Below, one piece after another: positions 1 through 9,765 of a stretch of DNA of 64,000 nt (its first letter is position 1; every line of letters starts with the position of its first letter). The position numbers were made by a program, and so were the translations under genes. The notes beneath the pieces were generated by a model. It saw only the letters and a list, made by a program, of their open reading frames with translations, had not been told where the DNA came from and did not search any database. The DNA is from Pirellulales bacterium (GTDB lineage Bacteria > Planctomycetota > Planctomycetia > Pirellulales > JAEUIK01): positions 124,001 through 188,000 of the forward strand of contig JAHBXR010000006.1 of assembly GCA_019636335.1 (NCBI GenBank), in the 5' to 3' direction.

Positions 1-1441
1 CGACCGGCAGCAGCGGATCGATCGGCGTGCCACGGTATTCGCCCGGCGTGAAGAGCGGGCCGGCGATAAACACCACGCCTCCCCCCTTCTCGCTGACGAA
101 GGCCGAAACGTCTCCCAGCATCGAACCGCTCAGAAACGCGGGATCGACGTCGCCAAAAATAATCACGTCGTAGGCAAACAACTCGTCACGCCGCGCCGGA
201 AATGTGCGCAGCGCCGTGCGATCCTGCGCGGCGTATTCCGGATCCGATTCTTGTAACAGCGTGTGCAATTCGATCGTGCCGTCACGCTCCAGCATGTGCT
301 TCAGATAACGGAACTCGAAGTTCGGATACGACTGTACGAAGAGCACGCGAATCTGTTCTTTGCGCACGCTGACGACGCGCTCGCGGGCATTGTTGTGATC
401 GTGGGCCTCCCCGTCGAGCACGTCGACCTCGACGACATATTCGAACTCGCCCACCTCGGTCGGACGATACGGCAAACGCACGCGTTGCGGTTCGCCATCG
501 CCACCCAGCGTCACCGGCAGCCGCGCCAACGGCTCGCTGCCGTTCTTTTCGCGTAGTCGCACTTCGACCTGGCGCCCTTGCAGGCCGGTGGCCGTCAGCT
601 TGAACTCGAAATTGACGATATCGTTGACGAAGACGACTTCATCGACCAGCAGATCAGATAACTCGATATCGCGCACCGGCCGATCGCTGCCCAGCGCCAC
701 GGAGTAGAGCGGCACTCCTTTCCGCCGGCAGACCAGCGCTGCGGCGGCCAGCGACTCGCCGTCCGTGTTGATGCCGTCGGTCAACAACACCATGGCGGCC
801 GGCGGCGTGCCGCGCAAGTCGGCGAGCACGCTTTGAATGCCATCGCCCAGACGCGTCGACTCGCCGGTCGGTTCCAGGTGCCGCACGGCCGCTTCGATCT
901 CCTGCACCGTGCCGGGCTGTTGCCGCGCCGCTGTCGAGACGGTGTAAAGCTTGAGCTTGTAGTCGCGATCGACGCCGCGCAATAAGGCGGCGTTGTCTTC
1001 GAGCAACACCGACTTGGCCAGATTGAGCCGCGTCGGCTCCTCGGCTCCGACCCCCTGGGCGCGGCTCTCGAACGCCGCGCGCTCGCGCTCGTCCTCATAG
1101 CGGTCGGCCACGCCCATGCTCGCCGAATCGTCGACGAGCACGACCACGTAGGGCAGCCCCGTACGCTCGAGCGAAAGCACGACTTCGGCGATCATGAACA
1201 GCAAGATCGCGAAGAGCGAGAGTCGTATGCCTCCCAACAGCGTGCGCAGCTTGGGCCCGGCCTCACCCCCTTCGCGAGCGTAGTTCCAGACGACGAACCC
1301 GACCACGAACAACACGAAGAGCACCGTGATCCAAGGGGCCCAACTCCAGGCGGAATTGAGCGTGTAGGCCGTACCTTCCCCGCTCTCGGCCGTTTCGATG
1401 CCGAGTAGGCGTTCGATCCAGGGCGGAAGGGAAGAGTTCAT
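1..1441 (-). CDS. Membrane-anchored von Willebrand A domain protein (partial, 3' end outside window)
   Basis: About 480 residues are visible; the C-terminus lies beyond base 1. The start ATG (1439-1441) overlaps the stop of the upstream vWA gene as ATGA, so the two are translationally coupled. Two membrane segments lie near residues 37-54 and 70-91. A vWA domain follows with a MIDAS motif DDSAS at residues 104-108 and a later TDGINTDG segment. The remainder (a BatA-like beta domain, then a segment passing through FVQSYPNFEF and IIFGDVDP) resembles the glutamine-amidotransferase-like tail found in planctomycete vWA proteins. The family is linked to MoxR-dependent envelope functions; the specific role here is inferred only from the operon. 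Confidence 0.8.
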   Translation of the reverse strand, partial: MNSSLPPWIERLLGIETAESGEGTAYTLNSAWSWAPWITVLFVLFVVGFVVWNYAREGGEAGPKLRTLLGGIRLSLFAILLFMIAEVVLSLERTGLPYVVVLVDDSASMGVADRYEDERERAAFESRAQGVGAEEPTRLNLAKSVLLEDNAALLRGVDRDYKLKLYTVSTAARQQPGTVQEIEAAVRHLEPTGESTRLGDGIQSVLADLRGTPPAAMVLLTDGINTDGESLAAAALVCRRKGVPLYSVALGSDRPVRDIELSDLLVDEVVFVNDIVNFEFKLTATGLQGRQVEVRLREKNGSEPLARLPVTLGGDGEPQRVRLPYRPTEVGEFEYVVEVDVLDGEAHDHNNARERVVSVRKEQIRVLFVQSYPNFEFRYLKHMLERDGTIELHTLLQESDPEYAAQDRTALRTFPARRDELFAYDVIIFGDVDPAFLSGSMLGDVSAFVSEKGGGVVFIAGPLFTPGEYRGTPIDPLLPV

Positions 1442-3648
1442 ACGTGGTGATGCCCAAAACGCCGCGCCAGGTAAGTCTCGGTCAGCAGCAGCCCCAGCAC
1501 GCCATACAACAGCCAGCGGTGCAGCCGGCTACGCTGGCTGATCTCCCCCTGGGGACGCTCGTCGAGATCCTTCCAGGTGGTTTGATGAATTAGATCCACC
1601 CCCTCCCAGACGCCCGACCGCAACTCCTCGGCCTCGAGTTGCGTGAGATCGCTCTCGGCCGGGTCGACGTTCACCGCGAATAATTGCCGCGTCGCGGCAG
1701 GAGCCGCGAATCGGGCCTCGTAGATTCCGCTGCGATAGGTATCCGAGTAACTCCACACACCATCGCCTGGAGAAACCGGCACACGGATCGGCGGCAGTTC
1801 CGTATCGGAATTCGCCGGCGGCACCAGCGACACCGTGGCATCGCCCGACCAAGACGCTCCCCCACCACCCAGCGACGCCCCGACGAGCACGTTGCGCTGT
1901 CCAAGCTGACCACCCACCGCCGCCGAGACCAACTCTTGCACGATCGGCACGTAGCTGGCCCACATCGGCATGGGCGTCCACGAGATATCTGCCGAAGTCG
2001 CCACGAGAATCGAGCGACCACGATGGATCGGCTCTTCCACGATCAGCGGATCACCATCGACCAGTCCTAGCGCCACCTTGGCGCGCGACTGCTCGGGCAT
2101 GCTCAGTTTGAAATAACGCTTGACCGGCGTCGTGAGCAGTCCGCTCCGCTCCTGCCCGCGGAACACGCTGACCAGCGGATGGCGATAGTCGAGCGGATCG
2201 ATCTGGTAGTTGCCTTCGTCGGCGATGGGCCCCAGCAGCGCGGGCAGGACGCGCACGCTCTGCTCCCCTTCACCCGACAACTGGCGGTTGTAGCTGTCGG
2301 CCTGCACCTGGTCGCCCAGGAAGAATACTAGCCCGCCACCTTGACGCAGATAGTGATCGAGCACTTGCGCTTCACTGGGGGTGAACTGGCCGACATTGGC
2401 CAGAAAGATACAGTCGTAGTGCGACAGGTCGCGCTCGACGAGGGCACTCTCGGGAACCACCTCGGGACGTACGAAAGCCCGCTCGGGATCGTCATTGGGG
2501 GACAAGGCCCGTACGAGATAATCGGTCGCTCCTTGGAACGCGCCGCCGGCCGGCTTGCCGTTCACACACAGCACGCGAAGTTCCTGCTTGACGGAGAGCG
2601 CCAACCAACGATGGTTGTCCACGTCGAGCGGATCGCCCGCGATGCGAACTTCGATCGCGTGCTCCCCCCCCGAGTCGAAGCGATAGTTGAACGTCGCAAC
2701 GGCCTTGTCGGGCGCGTTCAAGTCGAGTTGGGCTTCGCCCGCGCGGCGCCCATCGACCAGCAGTTCGACCAATTGCAGGCCACCTGCTTGAGTGCCTTGT
2801 CTGGCAACCTCGGCCTCGATGGTGACGTCGCGGCCGACCGTGGCCAGCGGCTCGTTCAGGCGCAAGTCGGCCAGCGCCAGATTGGCACTCGTCGGCTGCC
2901 CCAGATCGATGATTACCAGATTGGCGTTCTCGTCGAGTCGAGTGGCCCGGCCGCGAAAAGCCGTGGCGGCCTCACCGGCCCCCAAGTCGGGCAGCCAGGT
3001 CGAGCGTTGGAGATCGGTGAGAAAATAGACCTCTTCGCGCACGAGGCGCGGGTGCTCGCGCCGCGCGCGCACGAGTACCTCTTCGACCTTCTCGAACGTT
3101 GCCGGCAGATCGGCCGCCGTGTGCTGCAGCTCGATTCCCTCGAGCTCCTCGAGGATGGCGCGCGGCTCGAAGGCGGGCGTGCCCACGATGATGCGAGGAG
3201 GCTTGCCCAACACGATCAGCGAAAAGCCGTCTCCCTGGGCGCCCTCTTCGACGATCTGTGCGGCCAGCTCCTTGGCCCGTTCGAAGCGGCTCCGGTCCGA
3301 GGGGCGATACCCCATCGAGTACGAACCGTCGATCACGAGCACGCGGTGCGAGCGTTCGCCCGCGGCCAGCCGCAGACCGACCCGTTGCAGGTAAGGTTCG
3401 GCCAAGGCCAGCACCAAGAGCGCGATCAACAGCGTGCGCACGGCCAGCAGCAGCCACTGCTCGACGCGAATGCGTTTGGAATTGCGTCGCATGGCGGCCA
3501 GCAGAAACTCGATGGCCGCCCAAGATACTTCGCGATACTTACGGCGGTTCCACAGATGCACGATCAGCGGAATGGCAGCGGCGCCCAGCCAACCCAGCAT
3601 CAGCAGGTTGCCGAATCCGAAGGCCAACAATATTCCGTGCGTGACCAT
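1438..3648 (-). CDS. BatA-like protein: N-terminal double-transmembrane domain plus vWA domain
   Basis: 736 residues. The N-terminus has the BatA pattern: a hydrophobic helix (residues 5-31), the HLWNRRKYREV segment, then a second helix (64-83) ending in LALAEPYL. A vWA MIDAS, DGSYS, is at residues 107-111. The middle looks like a beta-sandwich followed by a glutamine-amidotransferase-like region (LSHYDCIFLANVGQF), and a last membrane helix ends the protein in FGHHHV. It is the third of four vWA/DUF58/MoxR genes, starting 18 bp after the DUF58 stop and overlapping the next vWA gene by 4 bp. Bat proteins are thought to form a membrane complex with MoxR ATPases; the substrate is unknown. Confidence 0.82.
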   Translation of the reverse strand: MVTHGILLAFGFGNLLMLGWLGAAAIPLIVHLWNRRKYREVSWAAIEFLLAAMRRNSKRIRVEQWLLLAVRTLLIALLVLALAEPYLQRVGLRLAAGERSHRVLVIDGSYSMGYRPSDRSRFERAKELAAQIVEEGAQGDGFSLIVLGKPPRIIVGTPAFEPRAILEELEGIELQHTAADLPATFEKVEEVLVRARREHPRLVREEVYFLTDLQRSTWLPDLGAGEAATAFRGRATRLDENANLVIIDLGQPTSANLALADLRLNEPLATVGRDVTIEAEVARQGTQAGGLQLVELLVDGRRAGEAQLDLNAPDKAVATFNYRFDSGGEHAIEVRIAGDPLDVDNHRWLALSVKQELRVLCVNGKPAGGAFQGATDYLVRALSPNDDPERAFVRPEVVPESALVERDLSHYDCIFLANVGQFTPSEAQVLDHYLRQGGGLVFFLGDQVQADSYNRQLSGEGEQSVRVLPALLGPIADEGNYQIDPLDYRHPLVSVFRGQERSGLLTTPVKRYFKLSMPEQSRAKVALGLVDGDPLIVEEPIHRGRSILVATSADISWTPMPMWASYVPIVQELVSAAVGGQLGQRNVLVGASLGGGGASWSGDATVSLVPPANSDTELPPIRVPVSPGDGVWSYSDTYRSGIYEARFAAPAATRQLFAVNVDPAESDLTQLEAEELRSGVWEGVDLIHQTTWKDLDERPQGEISQRSRLHRWLLYGVLGLLLTETYLARRFGHHHV

Positions 3649-3666
3649 CTGCGTGCGGGGGAAGGA

Positions 3667-4569
3667 TTACGACTGGTGGCTGAGACGCGAGGCGAGATAA
3701 CTGGACAAGGCCACATCGAGCGACTGGTCGGTGCGCAGTTGCACGTAGTCGATGCGATGCGCGCGGCAGCCGCGTTTCACCTCGGTAACGAAGCGTTCGA
3801 ATTCTTGTAAATAGGCCTTGCGCAGCGCACGCGGATCGGTGAGCACCTCGGGCAACCCCTCGAGCCCGCGAAACAGCGTCGTCTGCTGGAACGGAAAATC
3901 GAGTTCCGCCGGATCGAGCACGTGAAAGACGATCACCTCGTGGCGGCGATGGCGAAAGTGCTTCAGCCCCGCCAGGATCGACGGAATGTCGTCGAACAAG
4001 TCGGAAAGGATCACCACGATGCCCCGTTTCTTCAGACGTTCGGCCAACTCGTGAAAGATCGGGCCGGTGGCCGTCTTGCGCTCGGGTACCGACTCCTGCA
4101 TCACGTGCAGCAATTGCTTCAGATGCGAGGGATTGCTGCTCGAGCGGACCAGCGCCCGGATCTCGCGATCGAACGTGACAAGCCCCACGCTGTCTTGTTG
4201 CTGTAGAATCAGGTACGAAAGCGACGCGGCCACGCACTTGGCGTACTCGAGCTTCGACAGTGGCGTGCCGGCGCTCTGGTAACGCATGCTCTCGCTGGTG
4301 TCGAGCAGCAGGTAGCTGACCAGGTTGGTCTCTTCCTCGTACTGCTTGAGATAGAACTTGTCCGTCTTGCCAAAGACTTTCCAGTCGACGTGGCGCAGGT
4401 CGTCGCCGGCAACGTACTCGCGATGCTCGGCGAACTCGACGGAAAAGCCGTGGAAGGGGCTCTTGTGTACGCCCGACACGTACCCTTCGACGATCAGCCG
4501 GGCGCGCAGCTCGAGACCCTGGAGCTTAGCCAGCGTCTGCGGACTTAAATACTTCTGGTAGTCTTCCAC
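3667..4569 (-). CDS. DUF58 domain protein
   Basis: 300 residues, no signal peptide. The DUF58 hallmark [20 protein letters not shown] lies at about residues 48-67, followed by a vWA-like fold with DTSESM near residue 90. The proposed GTG start (4567-4569) sits inside the end of the MoxR gene, giving a 44-bp overlap. DUF58 proteins are regularly encoded between a MoxR ATPase and Bat-type vWA proteins, as here, and probably act as adaptors for the ATPase. The C-terminal [12 protein letters not shown] is consistent with a cytosolic protein. Family assignment is firm; biochemical function is not established. Confidence 0.88.
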   Translation of the reverse strand: MEDYQKYLSPQTLAKLQGLELRARLIVEGYVSGVHKSPFHGFSVEFAEHREYVAGDDLRHVDWKVFGKTDKFYLKQYEEETNLVSYLLLDTSESMRYQSAGTPLSKLEYAKCVAASLSYLILQQQDSVGLVTFDREIRALVRSSSNPSHLKQLLHVMQESVPERKTATGPIFHELAERLKKRGIVVILSDLFDDIPSILAGLKHFRHRRHEVIVFHVLDPAELDFPFQQTTLFRGLEGLPEVLTDPRALRKAYLQEFERFVTEVKRGCRAHRIDYVQLRTDQSLDVALSSYLASRLSHQS

Positions 4570-5581
4570 GTGTGCCCGTTTCCTGCTCGTCGCCCGGAAT
4601 CACCTCGATCAGGCGGCGAATGATGTCGTCGGGTCGAATGCCTTCGGCCTCGGCGTTGAAGTTGGTCATGATACGATGCCGCAAGACCGGCATCGCCACG
4701 GCGCGAATATCCTCGCAACTGGCGTAGAAACGTCCGTGCAGCACGGCCCGTGCCTTGGCCCCCAACACGAGATACTGACTGGCGCGCGGTCCGGCGCCCC
4801 AGCTCACGTAGTCGCGTACGAAGTCGGGCACGTCACCTTTCTCGCGGCGGGTCAACCGCGTGAACTGCAGCGCGTAGCGCATCACGTGCTCGGCCACCGG
4901 CACGCGCCGCACGATCTGCTGCAAGGCGATGATCTCCTCGGCCGACAGCGACGCCACGATCCCGCTCCCCTGATCGGAGGTCGTGCGACGCACGATCTCC
5001 AGCTCGTCGTCTTCGTCGGGATAGTCGACGAAGACGTTGAACATAAAGCGATCCAATTGCGCCTCGGGCAGCGGATAGGTCCCCTCCTGCTCGATCGGAT
5101 TTTGCGTGGCCAGCACGAAAAAGGGCGCGTCGAGTTTGTGGACATCCCCCCCCACGGTCACCTGTTGTTCCTGCATCGCCTCGAGCAGCGCGGCCTGCGT
5201 CTTCGGCGGCGTGCGGTTGATCTCGTCGGCCAGGATCACGTTCGCGAAGATCGGTCCCGGCAGAAATTTGAACTCGCGCCGGCCCGTCTGCTTGTCTTCT
5301 TGAATCACCTCGGTGCCGGTAATGTCCGAGGGCATCAAGTCGGGCGTGAATTGGATGCGATTGAACTTGAGCGACAGGGTGCTCGCCAGCGCGCGGATCA
5401 TCAACGTCTTGGCCAGTCCGGGCACCCCCACCAGCAGGCAGTGCCCCCGCGCGAACATGGTGACGAGCAGTTCTTCGATCACGTGTTGTTGGCCGACGAT
5501 CACCTTCGACAACTCGGCGGTGATGAGCCGGTAGGCGTCATGGAGCTTTTGTACGGCCTGCAAGTCGTCGTCGGGCGACAT
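4526..5581 (-). CDS. MoxR-family AAA+ ATPase
   Basis: 351 residues from the ATG at 5579-5581, which shares one base with the TGA stop of the upstream gene (TGATG); a TTG one codon earlier is possible but less likely. Walker A is the MoxR-type GVPGLAKT (residues 52-59), Walker B is VILADE (115-120), sensor 1 is ATQN (158-161) and the LDRF segment with the arginine-finger region is near 176-179. MoxR ATPases act as chaperone-like enzymes that mature or activate partner complexes with vWA proteins. The following DUF58 and vWA genes are the expected partners. Confidence 0.93.
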   Translation of the reverse strand: MSPDDDLQAVQKLHDAYRLITAELSKVIVGQQHVIEELLVTMFARGHCLLVGVPGLAKTLMIRALASTLSLKFNRIQFTPDLMPSDITGTEVIQEDKQTGRREFKFLPGPIFANVILADEINRTPPKTQAALLEAMQEQQVTVGGDVHKLDAPFFVLATQNPIEQEGTYPLPEAQLDRFMFNVFVDYPDEDDELEIVRRTTSDQGSGIVASLSAEEIIALQQIVRRVPVAEHVMRYALQFTRLTRREKGDVPDFVRDYVSWGAGPRASQYLVLGAKARAVLHGRFYASCEDIRAVAMPVLRHRIMTNFNAEAEGIRPDDIIRRLIEVIPGDEQETGTRGRLPEVFKSADAG

Positions 5582-7926
5582 CAATTCCTCTCGGGGCGGT
5601 AGGAAACTCTCGGAGCAGTGGATCGGCGGCGAGGGAAACTCGATTCGGCGCCGTCCGGTTGCGGCGCGGAGACGTCGGCCACCAGTCGCTCGGCCACGCG
5701 ACCGAGCGAGGTTTGTTTCGGCGCCCGGTCGAGCGTGCGGCTGTATTGACCGAACGCCATGATCGATTCCGAAGTGGTCACGAGCAAGCGATCTCCCGCC
5801 ACGAGCAGATTGCCGCTGGTGATCGCGACCTCTTCTTGTTCGCCCTTCACGTTCGTGGCTTTGTCGTTCAACGAGATCGTCCGTATCGACCGCGTTTTTC
5901 CCTGTTTGTCGAGCCGTTGATCGACGATACGCAATGCAAACCGGCTCCCCTCTCGCACGGGGAAGTAGATACTGTCTCCTACCAGGGCTCCTCGTCCGTA
6001 GCCCCTCTCCTGTTGAAACTCGTGCGTGAACTTGCCCGTCTCGGCGTTAAAGCCAGCCAGCCGTTCGCCGCTGACGAAGAGCGTGCCATTGCCAACTCCG
6101 AGCAGGTGGACGGCGCCACTGGCACTGCGCGAGTCCCACAACAGATCGCCCGAGTCGGCATCGAAGGCAAAAATGAACTCCGAATCGGAGGGGGCGACGA
6201 ACAGCCGACCGCGATCGTAAATACAAGGATTCAAATCGCGATACACGTGCGAGGCCGGCTGGCTCAGGTCTCCCTTGGTCGTCCGCCGATAGAGCGAAAT
6301 CCACGACACACGCCCATCCTGACACGACAGCGCGGCGACGGCACCCAGGTTCGTATTCAAATAGAGCATGCCCCGATGGAGCGTGAGCAGGTTGTGCGTG
6401 CATTCGTTGATCTGACCGCGACCGGGAGTTTCGGCCGCGCAAATAAACCTTCGCCAGCGTTCCTGGCCCGTCTCGGCGTCGAAGCAGGCGACGTGCGCCT
6501 GGGGTCGTACATCACTGCGCCGCATGGCGACGTAGACGTTCTTGCCGTCGCAAATGGGTGAGCCTTCGAAGGCCCATTTCTCGGCGCCTGGCTCCAAGCG
6601 CCACAGCAATCGGCCCTGCGCCGCAAGGTCAAGGCACACCAGATACCCCGGCGCTACCTGGGGATTGATCTCCGGCGCTACCGCCGTGATGCTCGAACCC
6701 ATCCGCGCGAACAGCTTGTTGCCGTGGACGGTCATCGTAAAACGCGGCACGCCCAGATGGCGCGGTCGATGTTGCCGCGCGCCGTATTTGAACTTGCTGT
6801 CCGATTCTTCGGCAGAAAAGATCACCGCGTTCGAAAAGGCGGGCTTGCCCGTGGCCAGATCGTACGCCCGAATCTCTGCGTCGTCGTTCACCAACACCAG
6901 GTTGCCTGCCACCAGCGGGTAATAGCTCAGCAGGCGGCCGTGGCTTTCGGCAGGACGCGATTGCGAGGCCCCGTGCGCGATCATCGCCAGCGGCTCCGAC
7001 GCATGGTTCAACAGCGGCACACTCCACTGGTACGCGCCCACATCCTTCAATACCGGCATGACCTTCGTGCGCTCGGGCGAGCCCCCAAATGTCGACCAGG
7101 GGAGATCATCCGCCACGGGCTTCCACTCACGACTATCCTCGAGCAGCTTGGCGAGCCCTTTCACGTAATTCACTTCGCGACCGCCAAGACGCCCCATCGA
7201 GCCGGGATGATGCTGGCGCAGCTCTTCCAGTTCGCGCTCGGCACGCGGCAGATCCCCTTCGAGAATCGAGACCAGCGTCAGCCGCGCGAGCAGTCGCCCT
7301 GGATCCAGATCGGTCTGCGGATAGGCAATCGCCGTCGTCACGCCGGCGCTGTCGGCAGGCATGCCCGCCTCGCGCGGCACGAGCCTGCGCCAGGCGGCCC
7401 GGGCGGCTCCGTAGTCCCCCTCTTCGAGCCACATCTCGGCCAGTGCATCGAGCGCGTCATCCCCCGAGCTGCTGGCAAAGAACTGCTCGACGACGCGCCG
7501 CAACAAGACCTGGTCGCGTTGCGCCGCGCCGGCTTCAAACCATTCGCGGGCTTGCGAATCGACCCGGCTGCGATACAGCGCGAGCGCCTCGGCCGGCATA
7601 CGGCAAAACTGGAGCTGGCAGTAGGCCCGCACGTTCAGATAACGGCGCTCGACGAGCTTGACCATCTTGTCGCCGTGCTCGGACGAGATCTGGCGGAGGG
7701 ACTCGATCGCTTCGTCCCACTGCCCCGCCGCCAGAAAGGCGTCGACCTGAGTCAGGTGCCGTCGAGCGGCACTATCGGCCTCGTCGAGGTAGATCGAGTC
7801 AGAAAGTTCGTACTGGCTCGTCGGCCCGAGCTGAGCCTGGACAGCCGGCCCCGATAAGAGCATCGCCCACGCGACACCCAGCCAGAGCGCTGGATGGCCT
7901 CTCCCAGGTCGGCAGACAGAGCCCAT
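5581..7926 (-). CDS. Exported PQQ-like beta-propeller protein with N-terminal TPR-like region
   Basis: 781 residues from the ATG at 7924-7926, chosen because it places a signal peptide directly at the N-terminus ([17 protein letters not shown], cleavage near AVQAQ). GTG/ATG codons 11-12 residues upstream are possible. Residues about 35-260 are helical and resemble TPR-type repeats. The C-terminal part has repeated propeller blades (for example [38 protein letters not shown]), the BamB/PQQ-repeat signature. No lipobox is seen. It overlaps moxR by one base, so it is the first gene of the MoxR/Bat operon; periplasmic location is inferred. No catalytic residues of PQQ alcohol dehydrogenases were recognised. 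Confidence 0.8.
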   Translation of the reverse strand: MGSVCRPGRGHPALWLGVAWAMLLSGPAVQAQLGPTSQYELSDSIYLDEADSAARRHLTQVDAFLAAGQWDEAIESLRQISSEHGDKMVKLVERRYLNVRAYCQLQFCRMPAEALALYRSRVDSQAREWFEAGAAQRDQVLLRRVVEQFFASSSGDDALDALAEMWLEEGDYGAARAAWRRLVPREAGMPADSAGVTTAIAYPQTDLDPGRLLARLTLVSILEGDLPRAERELEELRQHHPGSMGRLGGREVNYVKGLAKLLEDSREWKPVADDLPWSTFGGSPERTKVMPVLKDVGAYQWSVPLLNHASEPLAMIAHGASQSRPAESHGRLLSYYPLVAGNLVLVNDDAEIRAYDLATGKPAFSNAVIFSAEESDSKFKYGARQHRPRHLGVPRFTMTVHGNKLFARMGSSITAVAPEINPQVAPGYLVCLDLAAQGRLLWRLEPGAEKWAFEGSPICDGKNVYVAMRRSDVRPQAHVACFDAETGQERWRRFICAAETPGRGQINECTHNLLTLHRGMLYLNTNLGAVAALSCQDGRVSWISLYRRTTKGDLSQPASHVYRDLNPCIYDRGRLFVAPSDSEFIFAFDADSGDLLWDSRSASGAVHLLGVGNGTLFVSGERLAGFNAETGKFTHEFQQERGYGRGALVGDSIYFPVREGSRFALRIVDQRLDKQGKTRSIRTISLNDKATNVKGEQEEVAITSGNLLVAGDRLLVTTSESIMAFGQYSRTLDRAPKQTSLGRVAERLVADVSAPQPDGAESSFPRRRSTAPRVSYRPERN

Positions 7927-8192
7927 GCTCGACACCTTATCCTTGGGCCACGATGGCATCACCGTGCCATAACGAACCGCCGCCTCCTGCGCCGGGCTGC
8001 CGACTGATCGTTCGGACTTCGTAACGGGGCATACCGCCGCAACTTGCGCGATCTAATTCAGTATAGAGACCGGTGCAAATCGGGAAAACGGGAAAAGGCA
8101 GGCCACCCCCCATCGCGAGGGGGCAAATCCCCCAAATCGAGCCAAAACCACAAGGGGGAAAATCTGCCGGCCGGCACCACCAGGAAGAAGAT

Positions 8193-8363
8193 CTAAGAAG
8201 GCGCATAGCCTTCCAGGATTCGACCGATCCCGAAGGAGCACACGGCGGCCACCAGGGCGGTCAGCATCTGCCCCAAAGATAAGACGTTCATCAATTGCAG
8301 CACGATCGAGATCGGCGGTGCAATCAAGCCGACCTGTTGCAGAAAGCGGCCAAGGACGCGCAT
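8193..8363 (-). CDS. Small hydrophobic protein (56 aa), probably planctomycete-conserved
   Basis: A short gene (ATG 8361-8363, TAG 8193-8195) encoding 56 residues beginning MRVLGRFLQQVGLIAPPIS and ending GIGRILEGYAPS. Two hydrophobic segments are separated by SLGQM, so it may be a small membrane hairpin. The composition is protein-like: charged termini, clean hydrophobic cores, and an RILEGYA end that I recall from short planctomycete hypothetical proteins. That recollection could not be checked. The neighbours (beta-propeller operon downstream, divergent DUF983 gene) give no functional clue. A 12-bp palindrome, TGCCGGCCGGCA, follows the stop at 8165-8176. Confidence 0.6.
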   Translation of the reverse strand: MRVLGRFLQQVGLIAPPISIVLQLMNVLSLGQMLTALVAAVCSFGIGRILEGYAPS

Positions 8364-8466
8364 AGTGAGCTAGCGGCATGTCGAGGTGAACGAGACGTGC
8401 AATCGTGCGGCAATCTTACTGCGCGCCGCGTCAACTAGCTATCGACTGCCAATCCCGGTGGATGGA

Positions 8467-8853
8467 ATGCGATTTCGGACGATACTCCAGCGTTCTCTAC
8501 GTCTCGTGTGCCCTGCCTGCGGACGAGGCAGACTCTTCAGCGGCTGGTTCAAAATGAACCCGCAATGCCCCGCCTGCGGATTGAACTTTCATCCCGAGCA
8601 GGGGTACTATCTGGGGGCCATCTATTTCAACTACGGGCTGACCGCCTTGATCTTGGTGGTCACCTTCTTCGCCCTCTTCTTCCTGGCTGGCATCTCACCC
8701 GACCAGATGCTGTGGCCGCTGGCCGCGTTCTGCGTCCTCTTCCCACTGTGGTTTTTCCGCTACGCGCGCAGCCTTTGGCGGGGCTGGGACCAATATTGGG
8801 ATCCGGACGAAACCGTCCCGGAAGCGGGCACCGGCAAGGAAGCCGTGCCTTGA
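8467..8853 (+). CDS. DUF983 family membrane protein
   Basis: 128 residues from the ATG at 8467; an in-frame GTG at 8386 would add an uncharacteristic extension. The N-terminus carries two zinc-ribbon-like pairs, CPACGRGRLF and CPACGLNF, then GYYLGAIYFNYG and two membrane helices, exactly the DUF983 arrangement. In alphaproteobacteria DUF983 genes often sit beside cytochrome oxidase assembly genes; here it lies next to the end of the oxidase locus but on the opposite strand. Role unknown; a link to oxidase assembly is an inference from position. Confidence 0.85.
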   Translation: MRFRTILQRSLRLVCPACGRGRLFSGWFKMNPQCPACGLNFHPEQGYYLGAIYFNYGLTALILVVTFFALFFLAGISPDQMLWPLAAFCVLFPLWFFRYARSLWRGWDQYWDPDETVPEAGTGKEAVP

Positions 8854-8885
8854 GCCGTAGTCGGCGCCTGCATGGCAGGCGGCGC

Positions 8886-9203
8886 TCAGACGTCGACCGT
8901 CTCGAGCTCGTCGACGGGTTGCTCCACAGAAGCCGACGACGCCGCGGCCTTGTTGGCCTGGTTGCGGGCACGACGAACCAGCAGGTACATATACCCGCTG
9001 AAGCCCCCCAGCAGCGTGAAGGGCATCGACATCATGAACAAGATGCTCCAGAAGTAGCCCGCGATCATGTTGCCCCCCTTGCTGTCGGCCAAGGCCTGCT
9101 TGCAGCTAGGGCAACCGAGCGCTTCGTCGACCACCATGCTCGTCACCAGCACGGCAACGGCGAAAACAAACAGCACGCGCTGGGCTGATCGCAATCGGTA
9201 CAT
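8886..9203 (-). CDS. Small membrane protein with CPSC motif, last gene of the oxidase locus
   Basis: 105 residues from the ATG at 9201-9203, preceded by GGAGAGGAG about 10 bases upstream. A signal-like helix (residues 9-30) is followed by CPSCKQAL, then GYFWSILFMMSMPFTLLGG, a second membrane helix, and a Lys/Ala/Glu-rich tail. A CxxC just outside the membrane next to SCO and DUF420 suggests metal or redox handling in oxidase assembly, but I know no characterised homolog. The gene starts 31 bp after the DUF420 stop and is read in the same direction as the oxidase genes. Confidence 0.75.
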   Translation of the reverse strand: MYRLRSAQRVLFVFAVAVLVTSMVVDEALGCPSCKQALADSKGGNMIAGYFWSILFMMSMPFTLLGGFSGYMYLLVRRARNQANKAAASSASVEQPVDELETVDV

Positions 9204-9234
9204 GGGGGGCTTTCTCCTCTCCTGCGAGGCGGCG

Positions 9235-9765
9235 TCACGGCACGGCCGACGGAGCATTCTCCGACGGTGCGACCGACGTCACCCCAGGTTCAGGGATTAT
9301 AGATCTGGGACTTGGGGCAGGATAGACGTGGTACAGGAACAGATAGATCACCACGCCGGTGATCGAGACATAAAGCCAGATCGGAAAAGTCCACCGGGCA
9401 ACTTTACGGTGGGCCTGCCGGCGGTCTTTCAGCCCCAGGTAGATCGTCGCCACGGTCAGAAATGGCACCGTCGCCGCCAGAATGACGTGCGAGGCGAGAA
9501 TCGCCAGGTAGACCGTCTTCACCGGTTGCGGCCCCACGAAGCGGACGCTGCCCACGTTGAGGTGGTACACCACGTAGCACGCCAGGAATGCGATCGACAC
9601 GCCAAACGCCGTCAGCATCGTACGCTTGTGGGCTTGCTCGCGACGCTGGCGAATCAATCGATAGCCGACCACCAGCAACACCGTGGCCAGCGAATTGAGG
9701 GCCGCGTTCACCGTGGGAAGCCACAGCACCCACGCTGCCGGCGCATCTGTAGAAACCTCGGGCAT
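9235..9765 (-). CDS. DUF420 membrane protein (cytochrome oxidase-associated)
   Basis: 176 residues with four to five membrane helices: LPTVNAALNSLATVLLVVGY, the HKRTML loop, YHLNVGS, YLAILASHVILA, and ARWTFPIWLYVSITG. The His residues within or near the helices (H in NHV-like ASHVILA, YHLNVG, AHKRTM) fit DUF420, a family found beside caa3-type oxidases and related to CtaM-like assembly factors. Its start shares one base with the stop of the SCO gene (TGATG), so the two are coupled. A role in heme or copper insertion is plausible, not shown. Confidence 0.87.
   Translation of the reverse strand: MPEVSTDAPAAWVLWLPTVNAALNSLATVLLVVGYRLIRQRREQAHKRTMLTAFGVSIAFLACYVVYHLNVGSVRFVGPQPVKTVYLAILASHVILAATVPFLTVATIYLGLKDRRQAHRKVARWTFPIWLYVSITGVVIYLFLYHVYPAPSPRSIIPEPGVTSVAPSENAPSAVP

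Noticed and set aside
2341..3810. 489-residue plus-strand frame opposite the BatA-like gene
   Set aside because: It is the antisense of a clear family member in high-GC DNA and its Arg/His/Gln-rich composition is typical of shadow frames.
8053..8192. Rho-independent terminator after the 56-residue gene
   Set aside because: G/C-run hairpins and the 12-bp palindrome at 8165-8176 are present, but no loop plus T-tract combination was found.
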